Assembly (NCBI RefSeq): GCF_018130505.1
Contig: NZ_JAFCKH010000003.1
Span: 558,001-622,000, forward strand
DNA: 64,000 nt
Direction of reading: 5' to 3'
Source of the DNA: Bradyrhizobium tropiciagri
GTDB taxonomy: Bacteria > Pseudomonadota > Alphaproteobacteria > Rhizobiales > Xanthobacteraceae
Below the pieces are notes generated by a model. It worked only from the letters and a program-made list of their open reading frames with translations. It had not been told where the DNA came from and searched no databases. A program made the translations under genes and the position numbers. This document shows, one piece after another, positions 43,686-53,351 of the stretch. Position 1 is the stretch's first letter. Every line of letters begins with the position of its first letter.

Positions 43686-44612
43686 TTACCCGCCCATCAA
43701 TGCGGTGACGTGGGAAGCCACCGACTCTTTCAGGCCCTGCAGGTCGTAGCCGCCCTCGAGCACCGAGACCACGCGGCCGCCGGCGCTCTTGTCGGCGAGG
43801 TCCATCAGCCTGCGCGTCACCCAGCCGAAATCCTCGCCCTTCAGATTGATCGACGCCAGCGGATCGCGATGGTGCGCGTCGAACCCGGCCGAGATGATGA
43901 CGAGTTCCGGCGAGAACTTTTCGAGTTGCGGCAGGATCAGGTTCTCGAACGCCGAGCGGAACTTGGCGCCGCCGTCGCCGGGCGCCAGCGGCGCGTTGAC
44001 CACGGTGTCGTGCTCGCCGCGCTCGCTCATCGCGCCGGTGCCGGGAAACAGCGGCATCTGATGCGTCGAGCAGTACATTACGGTCGGGTCGGCCCAGAAG
44101 ATGTCCTGCGTGCCGTTGCCGTGATGGACGTCGAAGTCGATCACCGCGGCGCGCGCGATGCCGTATTTGCGCTGCGCATGGCGCGCGGCGATCGCGACAT
44201 TGTCGAAGAAGCAGAAGCCCATCGGCGTCGACTTCTCGGCGTGATGGCCCGGCGGGCGCACCGCGACGAAGGCGTTCTGGTGCTTGCCTTCCATCACCGC
44301 ATCGGTCGCGGCCACCGCACCGCCGACGCCGCGCATCACCGCCTCCCAGGTCCCCGGCGACATCGAGGTGTCGCCGTCGATATAGATCAGGCCCGAGGTC
44401 GGCGCGATGTGGCGCAGCTCGCCGACATAATGCTCGCCGTGGCACAGCAGCACCTGATCGAGGTCGCCCTCCGGCGCGAGATCGCGCACCAGCGCCTTGA
44501 AGCGGTCCTCGCCGAGCACCTCGTCGACCGCACGCAGCCGGTCGGGGCGTTCGGGATGTCCGGGAGGGGTCAAGTGGTCGAGGCAGGCGGAGTGGGTCAG
44601 GAGCAGTGTCAT
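43686..44612 (-). CDS. Histone deacetylase-like (acetylpolyamine/acetoin-utilisation) hydrolase
   Basis: The 308-residue zinc hydrolase belongs to the class II HDAC-like family, whose bacterial members remove acetyl groups from polyamines, acetoin or lysine. The full active site is present: HPERPDRLRAVDEVL, RPPGHHAEKSTPMGFCFFDN (His-His pair), DFDVHHGNGTQDIFW (Asp and His metal ligands), SAGFDAHHRDPL (Asp ligand) and EGGYDLQGL (catalytic Tyr). Full length for the family. It is followed 145 bases later by xseB, an order seen in many Rhizobiales. Confidence 0.94.
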   Translation of the reverse strand: MTLLLTHSACLDHLTPPGHPERPDRLRAVDEVLGEDRFKALVRDLAPEGDLDQVLLCHGEHYVGELRHIAPTSGLIYIDGDTSMSPGTWEAVMRGVGGAVAATDAVMEGKHQNAFVAVRPPGHHAEKSTPMGFCFFDNVAIAARHAQRKYGIARAAVIDFDVHHGNGTQDIFWADPTVMYCSTHQMPLFPGTGAMSERGEHDTVVNAPLAPGDGGAKFRSAFENLILPQLEKFSPELVIISAGFDAHHRDPLASINLKGEDFGWVTRRLMDLADKSAGGRVVSVLEGGYDLQGLKESVASHVTALMGG

Positions 44613-44732
44613 GCGAATTCCCGGCGCAACCGGTGCGCGTGCGAGGGAGCGGCTAATGTAGGCCGTTACCGGCCGTTGGAAAAGGCCCCGGTTACGCTTC
44701 GGCCCGCTCTACGAGGAGCCGAGCTTCTTCAG

Positions 44733-44808
44733 CGTCATTGCGAGCGAAGCAATCCATTGTGACCGAGTGCACGGAAAGATGGATTGCTTCGCTTCGCTCG
44801 CAATGACG
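44733..44808. repeat. Inverted repeat, family G (cgtcattgcgagcgaagc)
   Basis: The arm from 44733 (cgtcattgcgagcgaagcaa) and the arm ending at 44808 (gcttcgctcgcaatgacg) form a long inverted repeat with a short spacer holding a mismatch. It is a dispersed intergenic element of this group, placed between the HDAC-like gene promoter and the 5'-nucleotidase end. Confidence 0.87.
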
Positions 44809-44840
44809 GGAGTGGGCATGTTTCCACTGCACCACACCAC

Positions 44841-46511
44841 TCAATTCACCCGCTCGATCCGCCGGCCCGCCGTGGGGCCGACCGGGCTGTTGGCCTTGAA
44901 GTAGGCATAGAGCGCATCGACGTCGTAGATGCCGAACTGCTGCGCCTTGCCGTCCTTGAACACGGCGAAGCCGTCGCCGCCTTCGGCGAGGTAGTTGTTC
45001 ACGGTGACGCGATAGCTCGTCGCGGAATCGATCGGCTTGCCGTCGAGCGACATCCTTGCCGCGATGATGCGCTCGCCGTCGGGCTTGCTCGCATCCCAGG
45101 CATAGGCAAAGCCCCTGGAGACCTGCAGCGGACGCGGCCGCTTCGGGTCGGCCCATTGCTGCTCCAGCGCGTCCTTGAGCTCCTTGCCGGTCAGCGTCAT
45201 CGTCACCAGCTGGTTGCGGAATGGCTGGCTCGCGAAGATGTCGGCGTAAGTCACCGCGCCGTCGTCGCGCTTGACGATGTCGGTGCGCACGCCGCCGGGA
45301 TTGGTGAAGGCGATCACGGCGCCGCCGTTCGGCTCCGAGCTGGTCGCCGCCAGCTGCGCGTCGGCGACGATGTCGCCGAGCACGCTTTCGCCCGACTCGT
45401 TCGGCGTGCGCGACAGCGTCTCGGTGACCGAGCCGGCAGGGCGATTGGCGATCGGCGCGGCCAGCCGGTCATAGGCCTCGAGCAGCGCGGTCTGCTCGGG
45501 ATCGCGATGATAGGTGCCGATCCGCACGATGGTGTTGTCGGCCTTGGCGCTGATCACGTCGCGGGTCTTCGGATCGAGCTTGAGATCGATCGCGGTGACC
45601 AGCGTGCCGTACTTGTCGCCCGATGTGACGAGACGTCCGTCGATCTCGCAGATATAGGCTTGGTGGGTATGGCCGGAGATCACGACGTCAACCGCCTTGT
45701 CGAACTTCTTGACGATGTCGACGATCGGCCCGGAGATCCCCGGGCACTCGTTGTAGTCGCCGGTCGGAAAGCCGCCTTCGTGGATCAGCACCACGATCGC
45801 CTCGACGCCCTTCGCCTTCAGCTCCGGGATCAGTGCGTTGACGGTCTCGGCCTCGTCGCGGAATTCGAGGCTGGCGACGCCGAGCGGTGACACGAGGTTC
45901 GGCGTGTTCTTCAGCGTCAGCCCGATGAAGGCGACGGGAATGCCGTCGAACTCCTTGATTTCGTAAGGCGGAAACAGCGTCTTGCCGGTCGCCTTGTCGA
46001 TCGTGCTGGCGGCGAGGTAGCGGAATTTCGCGCCGGTGAAGGGATGCGGCCCCTGGCACTTGTCGATCGGGTTGCAGCCGCCGTTCTGCATCCGCAGCAG
46101 CTCATCCTTGCCCTCGTCGAACTCGTGATTGCCGACCGAGGAGATCGCAAGCCCCATCATCGACATCGATTCGATGGTCGGCTCGTCGTGGAACATCGCC
46201 GACAGGAACGGGCTGGCGCCGATCAGGTCGCCGGCCGCAACGAAGATGTTGTTCCTGTGTCCCTGGCGCAGCTCCTTGACCGCGGTTGCCACCCGCTCGG
46301 CGCCGCCGGCGGGCACCATGATCTTCTTCGTCGCGTCGGCAGGATCGGTGATGCGGATGCCGCCCGGCGGCGGCCGCAGATAGCCGTGGAAATCGTTGAT
46401 GGCGAGAATGCGCAACTCCACCGGCGCGGCGGTCTGCGCGAGGCAGGGAGCGGCCGCGAGGAGCGCGAGCGAACCGATGGCGAAGGCGAGGGAGAGGCGG
46501 TGATGTCTCAT
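44841..46511 (-). CDS. 5'-nucleotidase/UshA-like metallophosphoesterase
   Basis: The 556-residue protein has a Sec signal peptide (HRLSLAFAIGSLALLAAAPCLAQ), then a calcineurin-like N-terminal domain with metal motifs AINDFHGYL, AGDLIGASP, GNHEFDEG and SGHTHQAY, and a C-terminal nucleotidase domain that binds the base (TNPGGVRTDI, PFRNQLVTMTLTGKEL, NYLAEGGDGFAVF). It should hydrolyse nucleotides (and perhaps UDP-sugars) in the periplasm. The start is the ATG at 46511 at the signal peptide. It lies 61 bases downstream of the enoyl-CoA hydratase gene on the same strand. Confidence 0.94.
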   Translation of the reverse strand: MRHHRLSLAFAIGSLALLAAAPCLAQTAAPVELRILAINDFHGYLRPPPGGIRITDPADATKKIMVPAGGAERVATAVKELRQGHRNNIFVAAGDLIGASPFLSAMFHDEPTIESMSMMGLAISSVGNHEFDEGKDELLRMQNGGCNPIDKCQGPHPFTGAKFRYLAASTIDKATGKTLFPPYEIKEFDGIPVAFIGLTLKNTPNLVSPLGVASLEFRDEAETVNALIPELKAKGVEAIVVLIHEGGFPTGDYNECPGISGPIVDIVKKFDKAVDVVISGHTHQAYICEIDGRLVTSGDKYGTLVTAIDLKLDPKTRDVISAKADNTIVRIGTYHRDPEQTALLEAYDRLAAPIANRPAGSVTETLSRTPNESGESVLGDIVADAQLAATSSEPNGGAVIAFTNPGGVRTDIVKRDDGAVTYADIFASQPFRNQLVTMTLTGKELKDALEQQWADPKRPRPLQVSRGFAYAWDASKPDGERIIAARMSLDGKPIDSATSYRVTVNNYLAEGGDGFAVFKDGKAQQFGIYDVDALYAYFKANSPVGPTAGRRIERVN

Positions 46512-46572
46512 GACCTGTCCATGGAGCACGCGATCATGACGCCGCGCCACTACATTTTTGCGACGCGCGCGT

Positions 46573-47334
46573 TCAATCCTTCGTGCGCGCCATGAACGCC
46601 TTGAAGGCGGCGATCGCTTCCTTCGAGCGCATGCGCTCGGTGAACAGATGGTTCTCCTGCTCGATCCGGCGGGTGACGTCCTCCGGCGGCAGGCGGATCA
46701 GCCGCCGCGAGATCGCCACCGCCTCGGCCGGCAACGCGCAGATCTCGCGCGCCACCTTGTGCGCCTCGACCTCGGCGTGGCCCGGCGCCACCACGGTGTT
46801 GACGAAGCCGGCGACGCGGGCATCGTCGGCGGTCATGGTGCGGCCCATCACCAGCATCGCGAAGGCCAGCTGATGGCCCATGCTGCGCGGCATCAGCAGG
46901 CTGGATGCGCCTTCCGGCACCAGGCCGAAATTCGAGAACGGGGTCGAGAACGACGCGGTCTTGCTGGCGAGCACATAGTCGCAGTGAAACAGCATGGTAG
47001 TGCCGATGCCCATCGCGACCCCGTCGACGGCGGCGATGATCGGCTTCACATTGTGGGCGAGCGAATACAGGAACTTGACCAGGTTGGAGGCGGCGGGCGG
47101 ATCGGCCTCCGCGGTGCCCTCGCTCAGGAGATCCTCGATGTCGTTGCCGGCGGTGAACACGCCGGAGCCGCCGGTGATGATCAGGCAGCGGATGTTCGGA
47201 TTGTTCTGCGCCTTGTCGATCGCATCGCTCATGGAGCGATACATGTCCTGCGTGATGGCGTTCTTCTTTTCCGGGCGACGCAGCTTGATCACGCGCGTGG
47301 CGGCTTCGTCGGTCACGATCACATGCGCGGTCAT
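46573..47334 (-). CDS. Enoyl-CoA hydratase/isomerase family protein
   Basis: The 253-residue crotonase-fold protein has AITQDMYRSMSDAID, ITGGSGVFTAGNDIEDL (oxyanion hole), VDGVAMGIGTTMLFHCDYVLAS and FGLVPEGASSLLMPRSMGH. The first catalytic Glu of true hydratases (in GGGxEL) is missing: here GIGTTML. The second (Glu in VPEGASS) is kept. So it may be an isomerase or a different crotonase activity. It is followed by the 5'-nucleotidase gene. Confidence 0.9.
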   Translation of the reverse strand: MTAHVIVTDEAATRVIKLRRPEKKNAITQDMYRSMSDAIDKAQNNPNIRCLIITGGSGVFTAGNDIEDLLSEGTAEADPPAASNLVKFLYSLAHNVKPIIAAVDGVAMGIGTTMLFHCDYVLASKTASFSTPFSNFGLVPEGASSLLMPRSMGHQLAFAMLVMGRTMTADDARVAGFVNTVVAPGHAEVEAHKVAREICALPAEAVAISRRLIRLPPEDVTRRIEQENHLFTERMRSKEAIAAFKAFMARTKD

Positions 47335-47667
47335 CGAGCAGCCCCTTCATTGGCCGGCGGCGTCACTGCCGCCCGGCGCAATCTCGCCATTATCCTACAT
47401 GATCCGCCGCAAGCCCCAAGGGCTTCCGGACGCTTTTCCCCTCAGGCGAGCATGAGGACAGCGCAAGCCAGTTAACCGGAATTCACCTTGTTGGTGCCGA
47501 TACCCGCCTGCGACGGCCTGCACACGTTCCACTCGCGACTTGTTTAAGTCCCCGCACAGAAACATTCCACCGCCTGCAGCATTCATCCGGTGCAGCCGGC
47601 AAACGCGCGCGGAAGTCATGCCCGGTTCCGCCCTTCGGCCAACGCGGCTGCGCATCAGGAGAGCGGC
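47335..47667. other. Divergent intergenic region, no gene seen
   Basis: This 333-base gap lies between the leftward enoyl-CoA hydratase-like gene and the rightward paoA. It should hold promoters for both. A small inverted repeat aagccc (47411-47416) / gggctt (47420-47425) is present; the match is too weak for a call. I could not identify other signals. Confidence 0.5.
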
Positions 47668-48318
47668 ATGCGAATTTCCGGTCGTTTGGAACTATCCCGG
47701 CGCCATTTGTTGATTGTCGGAGCTGCCTCGCTCGCCGCCTCGTCGGTCGCGGCGCCGGTACCTGCCGCGACAGCTCAGATTGCATCAGCCCCGCCCGGAG
47801 CGCCCGTGATGACAAAAGTGTCCTTTGATGTGAACGGCGAACCCCATCAGCTCGAGCTCGATACCAGGACCACGCTGCTCGACGCGCTGCGCGAGCATCT
47901 GCATCTGACCGGCACCAAGAAGGGCTGCGACCACGGTCAGTGCGGCGCCTGCACCGTCATCGTCGACGGACGGCGGATCAATTCCTGCCTGACGCTCGCG
48001 GTGATGCATGAGGGCGACGAGATCACGACGATCGAGGGGCTCGGCGCGCCGGACCAGCTGCATCCGATGCAGGCGGCGTTCGTCAAGCATGACGGCTACC
48101 AATGCGGCTACTGCACGCCGGGGCAGATTTGCTCGGCGGTCGCGGTGATCGACGAGGTCAGGGCCGGCATTCCGAGCCACGTGACGGACAATCTCACCGC
48201 GCCGGTGCGATTGACCAATGCCGAGCTGCGCGAACGCATGAGCGGCAACATCTGCCGTTGCGGCGCCTATTCCAACATTGCGGAAGCGATCGGCGAGGTC
48301 GCCGGGAGGAACGCATGA
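47668..48318 (+). CDS. paoA: Periplasmic aldehyde oxidoreductase, [2Fe-2S] subunit (PaoA-like)
   Basis: The 216-residue iron-sulphur subunit of a xanthine-oxidase-family enzyme has a Tat signal at the start ([18 protein letters not shown], Arg11-Arg12), a plant-ferredoxin-type cluster ([14 protein letters not shown]...NSCL) and a second cluster domain ([10 protein letters not shown] ... NICRCGAY). The folded heterotrimer would travel out by Tat. The ATG at 47668 follows CAGGAGAG. It overlaps paoB by 4 bases (ATGA). Its likely role is detoxification of aromatic aldehydes. Confidence 0.92.
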   Translation: MRISGRLELSRRHLLIVGAASLAASSVAAPVPAATAQIASAPPGAPVMTKVSFDVNGEPHQLELDTRTTLLDALREHLHLTGTKKGCDHGQCGACTVIVDGRRINSCLTLAVMHEGDEITTIEGLGAPDQLHPMQAAFVKHDGYQCGYCTPGQICSAVAVIDEVRAGIPSHVTDNLTAPVRLTNAELRERMSGNICRCGAYSNIAEAIGEVAGRNA

Positions 48319-49265
48319 GATCCTTCAGTTACACGCGGGCGCAGTCGCCCGCCGAGGCGGCGAGCGCGGCTGCGCGCACCGAGAATGCAAAGTTCATAGC
48401 CGGCGGCACCAATCTGCTCGACCTGATGAAGCTCGAGATCGAGACGCCCGCGCACCTGATCGACGTCAACGGTCTTGCGCTCGACCGCATCGAGGAGACG
48501 CCGGACGGCGGTCTGCGCGTCGGTGCGCTGGTGCGCAACACCGATCTGGCGGCCGATGGCCGGGTGCGGCGCGACTATGCGGTGCTGTCGCGTGCGCTGC
48601 TCGCCGGTGCCTCCGGCCAGTTGCGCAACAAGGCGACCACCGCCGGCAATTTGTTGCAGCGGACGCGCTGTCCTTATTTTTACGACACCAATCTGCCCTG
48701 CAACAAACGCAAGCCCGGTAGCGGCTGTGCGGCGATCGGCGGCGCCAGCCGCCAGCACGCGGTGGTCGGCGCGAGCGAGGCCTGCATCGCGACGCATCCG
48801 AGCGACATGGCGGTGGCGATGCGCGCGCTCGATGCGACGGTGGAGACAATTCGGCCCGACGGCGCCGTACGCAGCATTCCGATCGCCGAGCTGCATCGTC
48901 TGCCCGGCGACAGTCCCGAGATCGAGACCACGCTGCAGCCCGGCGAGCTGATCACCGCGGTGGTGCTGCCGAAACCCGTCGGCGGCATGCAGGCCTATCG
49001 AAAGGTGCGCGACCGCGCCTCCTATGCCTTCGCGCTGGTCTCGGTGGCCGCGATCGTGCAGCCGGACGGCACCGGCCGCGTCGCGCTCGGCGGCGTCGCG
49101 CACAAGCCGTGGCGGGTCGAGGCGGCGGAGGCGGAGATGCCCCGCGGCGCCAGGGCGGTCACTGCAAAATTGTTCGCCGATGCAAGGCCGACCAATGACA
49201 ATGCATTCAAGCTGCCACTCGCCGAGCGAACGTTGGCGGCGGTGCTGCGCGAGGCCAGGGGATAA
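48315..49265 (+). CDS. paoB: Periplasmic aldehyde oxidoreductase, FAD subunit (PaoB-like)
   Basis: The 316-residue FAD-binding subunit has the FAD motifs [13 protein letters not shown] near the N-terminus and [12 protein letters not shown], and near residue 120 four Cys ([18 protein letters not shown]) that could form the extra [4Fe-4S] cluster known for PaoB. The C-terminal domain ([20 protein letters not shown]) is the usual CO-dehydrogenase flavoprotein end. It starts within the paoA stop and is followed 14 bases later by paoC, so the three genes are one operon. Confidence 0.92.
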   Translation: MRSFSYTRAQSPAEAASAAARTENAKFIAGGTNLLDLMKLEIETPAHLIDVNGLALDRIEETPDGGLRVGALVRNTDLAADGRVRRDYAVLSRALLAGASGQLRNKATTAGNLLQRTRCPYFYDTNLPCNKRKPGSGCAAIGGASRQHAVVGASEACIATHPSDMAVAMRALDATVETIRPDGAVRSIPIAELHRLPGDSPEIETTLQPGELITAVVLPKPVGGMQAYRKVRDRASYAFALVSVAAIVQPDGTGRVALGGVAHKPWRVEAAEAEMPRGARAVTAKLFADARPTNDNAFKLPLAERTLAAVLREARG

Positions 49266-49279
49266 GAAGAGGGTAGATC

Positions 49280-51487
49280 ATGCGCTTCGAACATCCCGCG
49301 ACCTTCAACCCGATCGACCAGCTCAAGGTCGTCGGTCATCCGACCAGCCGGATCGAGGGGCCGCTGAAGACGACCGGCACCGCGCCCTATGCCTATGAGC
49401 GGCACGATGTCGTTGCGAACCAGGCCTACGGCTATGTCGTCGGTGCCGCGATCGGTAAGGGGCGGATCAAGGCGATCGATCTCGCCGCGGCGAAGGACGC
49501 GCCCGGCGTGCTCGCCATCGTCACGGCCGAGAACGCCGGCAAGCTCGACAAGGGCGAACGCAATGCGGCGCCACTGCTCGGCGGCCCCGAGATCGCGCAT
49601 TATCACCAGGCGGTCGCCGTCGTGGTCGCCGAGACCTTCGAGCAGGCACGCGCCGCCGCGCAGCTGGTCCGCGTCGACTACGCGAAGGCCGACGGCAAGT
49701 TCGACCTTGCAGCCGGCGTTGACGAGGCCGTCGCGCCGAAGCCGTCGTTCGGCGGCCCGGCGGACACCGCCGTCGGCGAGTTTGCCTCGGCGTTCGCGGC
49801 GGCAGATGTGCAACTGGACGCGCGCTACACCACGCCCGATCAGGGGCACGCGATGATGGAGCCGCATGCCTCGATCGCCGCCTGGGACGGCGACAAGCTC
49901 ACGGTCTGGACCTCCAACCAGATGATCGCCTGGGGCACGGGTGATCTGGCGAAGACGCTCGGAATCCCGAAGGACAAGGTCCGTCTGATCTCGCCCTATA
50001 TCGGCGGCGGCTTCGGCGGAAAGCTGTTCCTGCGCGCTGACGTGCTGCTCGCTGCACTCGGCGCGCGCGCCGCGAAGCGTCCGGTCAAGCTCGCGCTGCA
50101 GCGCCCGCTGATGTTCAACAACACCACGCACCGGCCGGCGACGATCCAGCGCATCCGGATCGGCGCGGACCGCGACGGCACCATCACCGCGATCGGCCAT
50201 GAGAGCTGGTCCGGCAATCTCAAGGACGGCGAGGCCGAGACGGCGGTCAGCCAGACCCGGCTGCTCTATGCCGGCGCCAACCGGATGACGGCGATGCGGC
50301 TCGCCGCGCTCGATCTGCCCGAGGGCAACGCGATGCGCGCGCCGGGCGAGGCCTCCGGCATGATGGCGCTCGAGATCGCGATCGACGAACTCGCCGAGAA
50401 GCTCGGCACGGATCCGGTCGCGCTGCGTATCAAGAACGACACCCAGGTCGATCCGGAAAAGCCGGAGCGGCGCTTCTCGCAGCGCCAGCTCGTGCAGTGC
50501 TTCAACGAGGGCGCCGCGCGCTTCGGCTGGAGCCAGCGCAATCCGAGGCCCGGTCAGGTCCGCGACGGGCGCTGGCTGGTCGGCATGGGCACGGCCGCCG
50601 CCTTCCGCAACAATCTGCTGACCAAATCGGGCGCGCGCGTGCGGCTCGACCGGCAGGGCGTGGTGACGGTCGAGACCGACATGACCGACATCGGCACCGG
50701 CTCCTACACCATCATCGCGCAGACCGCCGCCGAGATGATGGGCGTGCCGCTGGAGAAGGTGGTGGTGCGGCTCGGCGATTCCGACTTCCCGGTGTCGTGC
50801 GGCTCGGGCGGGCAGTGGGGCGGCAACAACTCCACCGCCGGCGTCTATGCCGCCTGCGTCAAGCTGCGCGAGGCGATCGCGCAGAAGCTCGGCTTCAATT
50901 CCGCCGAGGCCGAGTTCGCTGACGGCCTCGTTCGTGCCGGTAACCGCAGCGTGCCGCTGGCTCAGGCCGCGGGGCAGGACGGCATCGTCGCGGAGGATGC
51001 CATCGAGTACGGCGACATTGCCAAGACCTATCAGCAGTCGACCTTCGGCGCGCATTTCGTCGAGGTCGGGGTCGATGCCGACACCGCGGAGATCCGCGTG
51101 CGGCGGATGTTGGCGGTGTGCGCGGCGGGCCGCATCCTCAATCCGAAGGCGGCGCGCAGCCAGGTTATCGGCGCCATGACCATGGGCGTCGGCGCGGCGC
51201 TGATGGAGGATCTGGTGGTCGACAAGCGCCACGGCCTGTTCATCAACCACGACCTCGCCGGCTATGAAGTGCCCGTCCATGCCGACATCCCGCATCAGGA
51301 CATGGTCTTTCTCGACGAGACCGACCCGATGTCCTCGCCGATGAAGGCCAAGGGCGTCGCCGAGCTCGGCATCTGCGGCGTCGCTGCCGCCGTCGCTAAT
51401 GCGGTGCACAACGCGACGGGCGTGCGCGTGCGCGACTATCCGATCACGCTCGACAAGCTGCTTGGGCAGCTCCCCGAGATCGGGTGA
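49280..51487 (+). CDS. paoC: Periplasmic aldehyde oxidoreductase, molybdopterin subunit (PaoC-like)
   Basis: The 735-residue catalytic subunit binds molybdopterin cytosine dinucleotide and oxidises aldehydes to acids. Visible features: substrate-channel region DQGHAMMEPHASIA, ISPYIGGGFGGKLFL, the cofactor loops MRAPGEASGM and SGGQWGGNN, and the catalytic Glu in KAKGVAELGICG near residue 693. Length matches the family. No gene for PaoD (XdhC-like cofactor insertion) follows; it must be elsewhere. The ribosome-binding site before 49280 is AAGAGGG. Confidence 0.93.
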   Translation: MRFEHPATFNPIDQLKVVGHPTSRIEGPLKTTGTAPYAYERHDVVANQAYGYVVGAAIGKGRIKAIDLAAAKDAPGVLAIVTAENAGKLDKGERNAAPLLGGPEIAHYHQAVAVVVAETFEQARAAAQLVRVDYAKADGKFDLAAGVDEAVAPKPSFGGPADTAVGEFASAFAAADVQLDARYTTPDQGHAMMEPHASIAAWDGDKLTVWTSNQMIAWGTGDLAKTLGIPKDKVRLISPYIGGGFGGKLFLRADVLLAALGARAAKRPVKLALQRPLMFNNTTHRPATIQRIRIGADRDGTITAIGHESWSGNLKDGEAETAVSQTRLLYAGANRMTAMRLAALDLPEGNAMRAPGEASGMMALEIAIDELAEKLGTDPVALRIKNDTQVDPEKPERRFSQRQLVQCFNEGAARFGWSQRNPRPGQVRDGRWLVGMGTAAAFRNNLLTKSGARVRLDRQGVVTVETDMTDIGTGSYTIIAQTAAEMMGVPLEKVVVRLGDSDFPVSCGSGGQWGGNNSTAGVYAACVKLREAIAQKLGFNSAEAEFADGLVRAGNRSVPLAQAAGQDGIVAEDAIEYGDIAKTYQQSTFGAHFVEVGVDADTAEIRVRRMLAVCAAGRILNPKAARSQVIGAMTMGVGAALMEDLVVDKRHGLFINHDLAGYEVPVHADIPHQDMVFLDETDPMSSPMKAKGVAELGICGVAAAVANAVHNATGVRVRDYPITLDKLLGQLPEIG

Positions 51488-51727
51488 GGCCGCGCCCGAG
51501 GCGACTATCTGCCATTTTCTGCGCATAGCAGGACCGGGACGCCCTGACTGCTGGCCCTTGCCTGCATGACTTGTGCCAATCCGTGAGACCTCGTGATCGT
51601 CTCCGGCCTTGATTTGGGCACCTATCGGGAGGAAAATCTTCTACGGCGCAAACATGCCAGGGCGGCCACCGCAGGGGGGTGCCGGCAATTGACCCATCGG
51701 GTTCACGAGACCTTGCAGGACGGGGAT

Positions 51728-51835
51728 ATGCGGGACGGCGATTTTCGCAATCTCGTCCGCGTCATTTCGGCCTGCACGTTGGGACTGTGGGCGTTTGCCG
51801 CCGGCCTCTTGATCGGGACCTTCCTGTTTTCGTGA
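51728..51835 (+). CDS. Predicted 35-residue single-span membrane protein
   Basis: The sequence reads MRDGDFRNLVRVISACTLGLW... with one hydrophobic helix (residues about 13-33, VISACTLGLWAFAAGLLIGTF). GGGGAT sits 4-9 bases before this ATG. An in-frame start at 51593 would add 45 residues of charged, unremarkable sequence. Small size limits the certainty; it could be a real micro-protein of unknown role. It is convergent with the alpha/beta hydrolase gene. Confidence 0.4.
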   Translation: MRDGDFRNLVRVISACTLGLWAFAAGLLIGTFLFS

Positions 51836-51848
51836 TCGCGCCGCCCGG

Positions 51849-52577
51849 CTAGCGGCGTCCGATGAAGGCGCTGATACGCTCGCCGATCACGTGCCCGTTT
51901 TGATACAGCGCGCCGAGGTGATCGCCGGGGATCGACATCGCGTGCAGGCCGTTGTCCTCGGCAAAGCGCAGCATCGGATCGTGCGGTCCATCCTCGCGTC
52001 CGTTCCACAGCATCACCGGCACCTGTGAGGAGAGGATGGCGTTCTCGGCGCCGTCGAGCTGGGCCATCGCGTTGAAGCAGGCGCGCACGCCGTCTTCGAG
52101 ATCGGGCGTTACCCAGGCGACGAGTTCCGGCACCGTGCGCCGCGCGAACGTGATGAAGGCGCCGTAGGTCAACGGGCCGCTGTTGCCGCGCGGCAGTCCG
52201 GTCTGAAAATCCCAGCCACCGATCGCAAGCGACGCCAGCCGCTTCGGGAAATACCGGGCGACGCCGACGGCGAGCCAGCCGCCCATCGAGTGCCCGACGA
52301 GATGCGCGCGTTCGCAGCCGAGGTCGTCGAGCACGGCGACGATGTCGCCGGCGCGCTGCGCCTGGGAGTAGAGGTCGGGGTCCGCGGGCTTGTCGCTCAG
52401 GCCATGCCCGAGCGAATCGATGCAGACCACGCGGAAGCGATTGGCGAGTGCCGCAACAACGCCACAATCTCGCCAGCTCGCGGCGTCGAGCAGCAAGCCG
52501 TGCTGCAGCACGATCAGCGGCCCCGTTCCTTCGACGGTATAGTGGATGCGTTGGCCGCGATGGTAGGCAAAAGGCAT
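51849..52577 (-). CDS. Alpha/beta-hydrolase family protein
   Basis: The 242-residue protein has the alpha/beta-hydrolase core: LIVLQHGLLLDAASW (oxyanion loop), CIDSLGHGLSDKP, the nucleophile elbow GHSMGG with Ser97, VMLWNGREDG with the acidic residue, and the catalytic His in SIPGDHLGALY. It is probably an esterase or a similar hydrolase; the substrate is unknown. The ATG at 52577 is preceded by ggaacctgccaga, so GGAA is at 9-12 bases. Confidence 0.9.
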   Translation of the reverse strand: MPFAYHRGQRIHYTVEGTGPLIVLQHGLLLDAASWRDCGVVAALANRFRVVCIDSLGHGLSDKPADPDLYSQAQRAGDIVAVLDDLGCERAHLVGHSMGGWLAVGVARYFPKRLASLAIGGWDFQTGLPRGNSGPLTYGAFITFARRTVPELVAWVTPDLEDGVRACFNAMAQLDGAENAILSSQVPVMLWNGREDGPHDPMLRFAEDNGLHAMSIPGDHLGALYQNGHVIGERISAFIGRR

Positions 52578-52691
52578 TCTGGCAGGTTCCCCACGTTCCA
52601 ACGGGAGGTGAGGGCGGAAAGCGCCGGATTCAAGACCCGCGGTCGCATGAGGAACCCGTCATGCATGCCGGTCGTCGCGCGGCGGGCGCGG

Positions 52692-53255
52692 TCAGCCGCC
52701 CCACACCGTGGCTTCGCTCCAGCCGAGCTCGGCGAATTCGCCGGCCCGCAGCGGCGCTTCGCCGGCGGCGAAGAACTCGTCGAGCTGCGGCGGCTTGACG
52801 GCGGTTTCCGCGAGCATCGCGTGGGCCTGGCCGCGGTGATGGATCTGGTGCTGGAACAGGTGCATCAGCAGGCGGTCGCGCCGCTCGGTCTGCACCGTGG
52901 TGTCGCGGTTGATCCTCACGATATCGTCGAGCCGCTCGGGCGTCAGCGCATCGCAGATGTCGATCAGGCGCTGGTCCATCGCGCGCTGCGCCGGTTTGAG
53001 CTCGGCGAGCGCCGGGTAGGGCACGTCGTTGGCAAACGCTTGCGGGCCCAGCCATCCGCCTTCCAGCGCGTCGATGTAGAACAGGTCGATGATGTAGATG
53101 TGGTTCAGCGTCGCCTGCAGGCTCGGGAAGAACCCGGTCCGCGCCGCGGCGAATTCTCCCGCGCCGAGGCCGGCGCAGGCCGTGAGCAGGCGGTGATTGG
53201 CCCAGGCATTGTTGTAGGCAAAGCCGCGAAAGGTCTGAACGAGGCCGGCGGGCAT
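52692..53255 (-). CDS. DinB-family (DfsA-like) four-helix protein
   Basis: The 187-residue protein has the four-helix DinB/YfiT fold. Histidines positioned as metal ligands are in TLNHIYIIDLFY and LFQHQIHHRGQAHAM (the QHxxHHRGQ motif is typical). DinB-like proteins are often thiol S-transferases or metal-dependent stress proteins; the substrate is unknown. The start at 53255 follows GAGG 8 bases upstream; in-frame MRTDM at 53267 is an alternative. Confidence 0.9.
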   Translation of the reverse strand: MPAGLVQTFRGFAYNNAWANHRLLTACAGLGAGEFAAARTGFFPSLQATLNHIYIIDLFYIDALEGGWLGPQAFANDVPYPALAELKPAQRAMDQRLIDICDALTPERLDDIVRINRDTTVQTERRDRLLMHLFQHQIHHRGQAHAMLAETAVKPPQLDEFFAAGEAPLRAGEFAELGWSEATVWGG

Positions 53256-53351
53256 GTCTGTCCTCATCGGGTGGATGCGTGATGCCGATGCGAATCTAGC
53301 ACGCATGGCGTGCACGGGCGTGCGCCTTGCCGCCGCACTCGTCCGCGGCCC

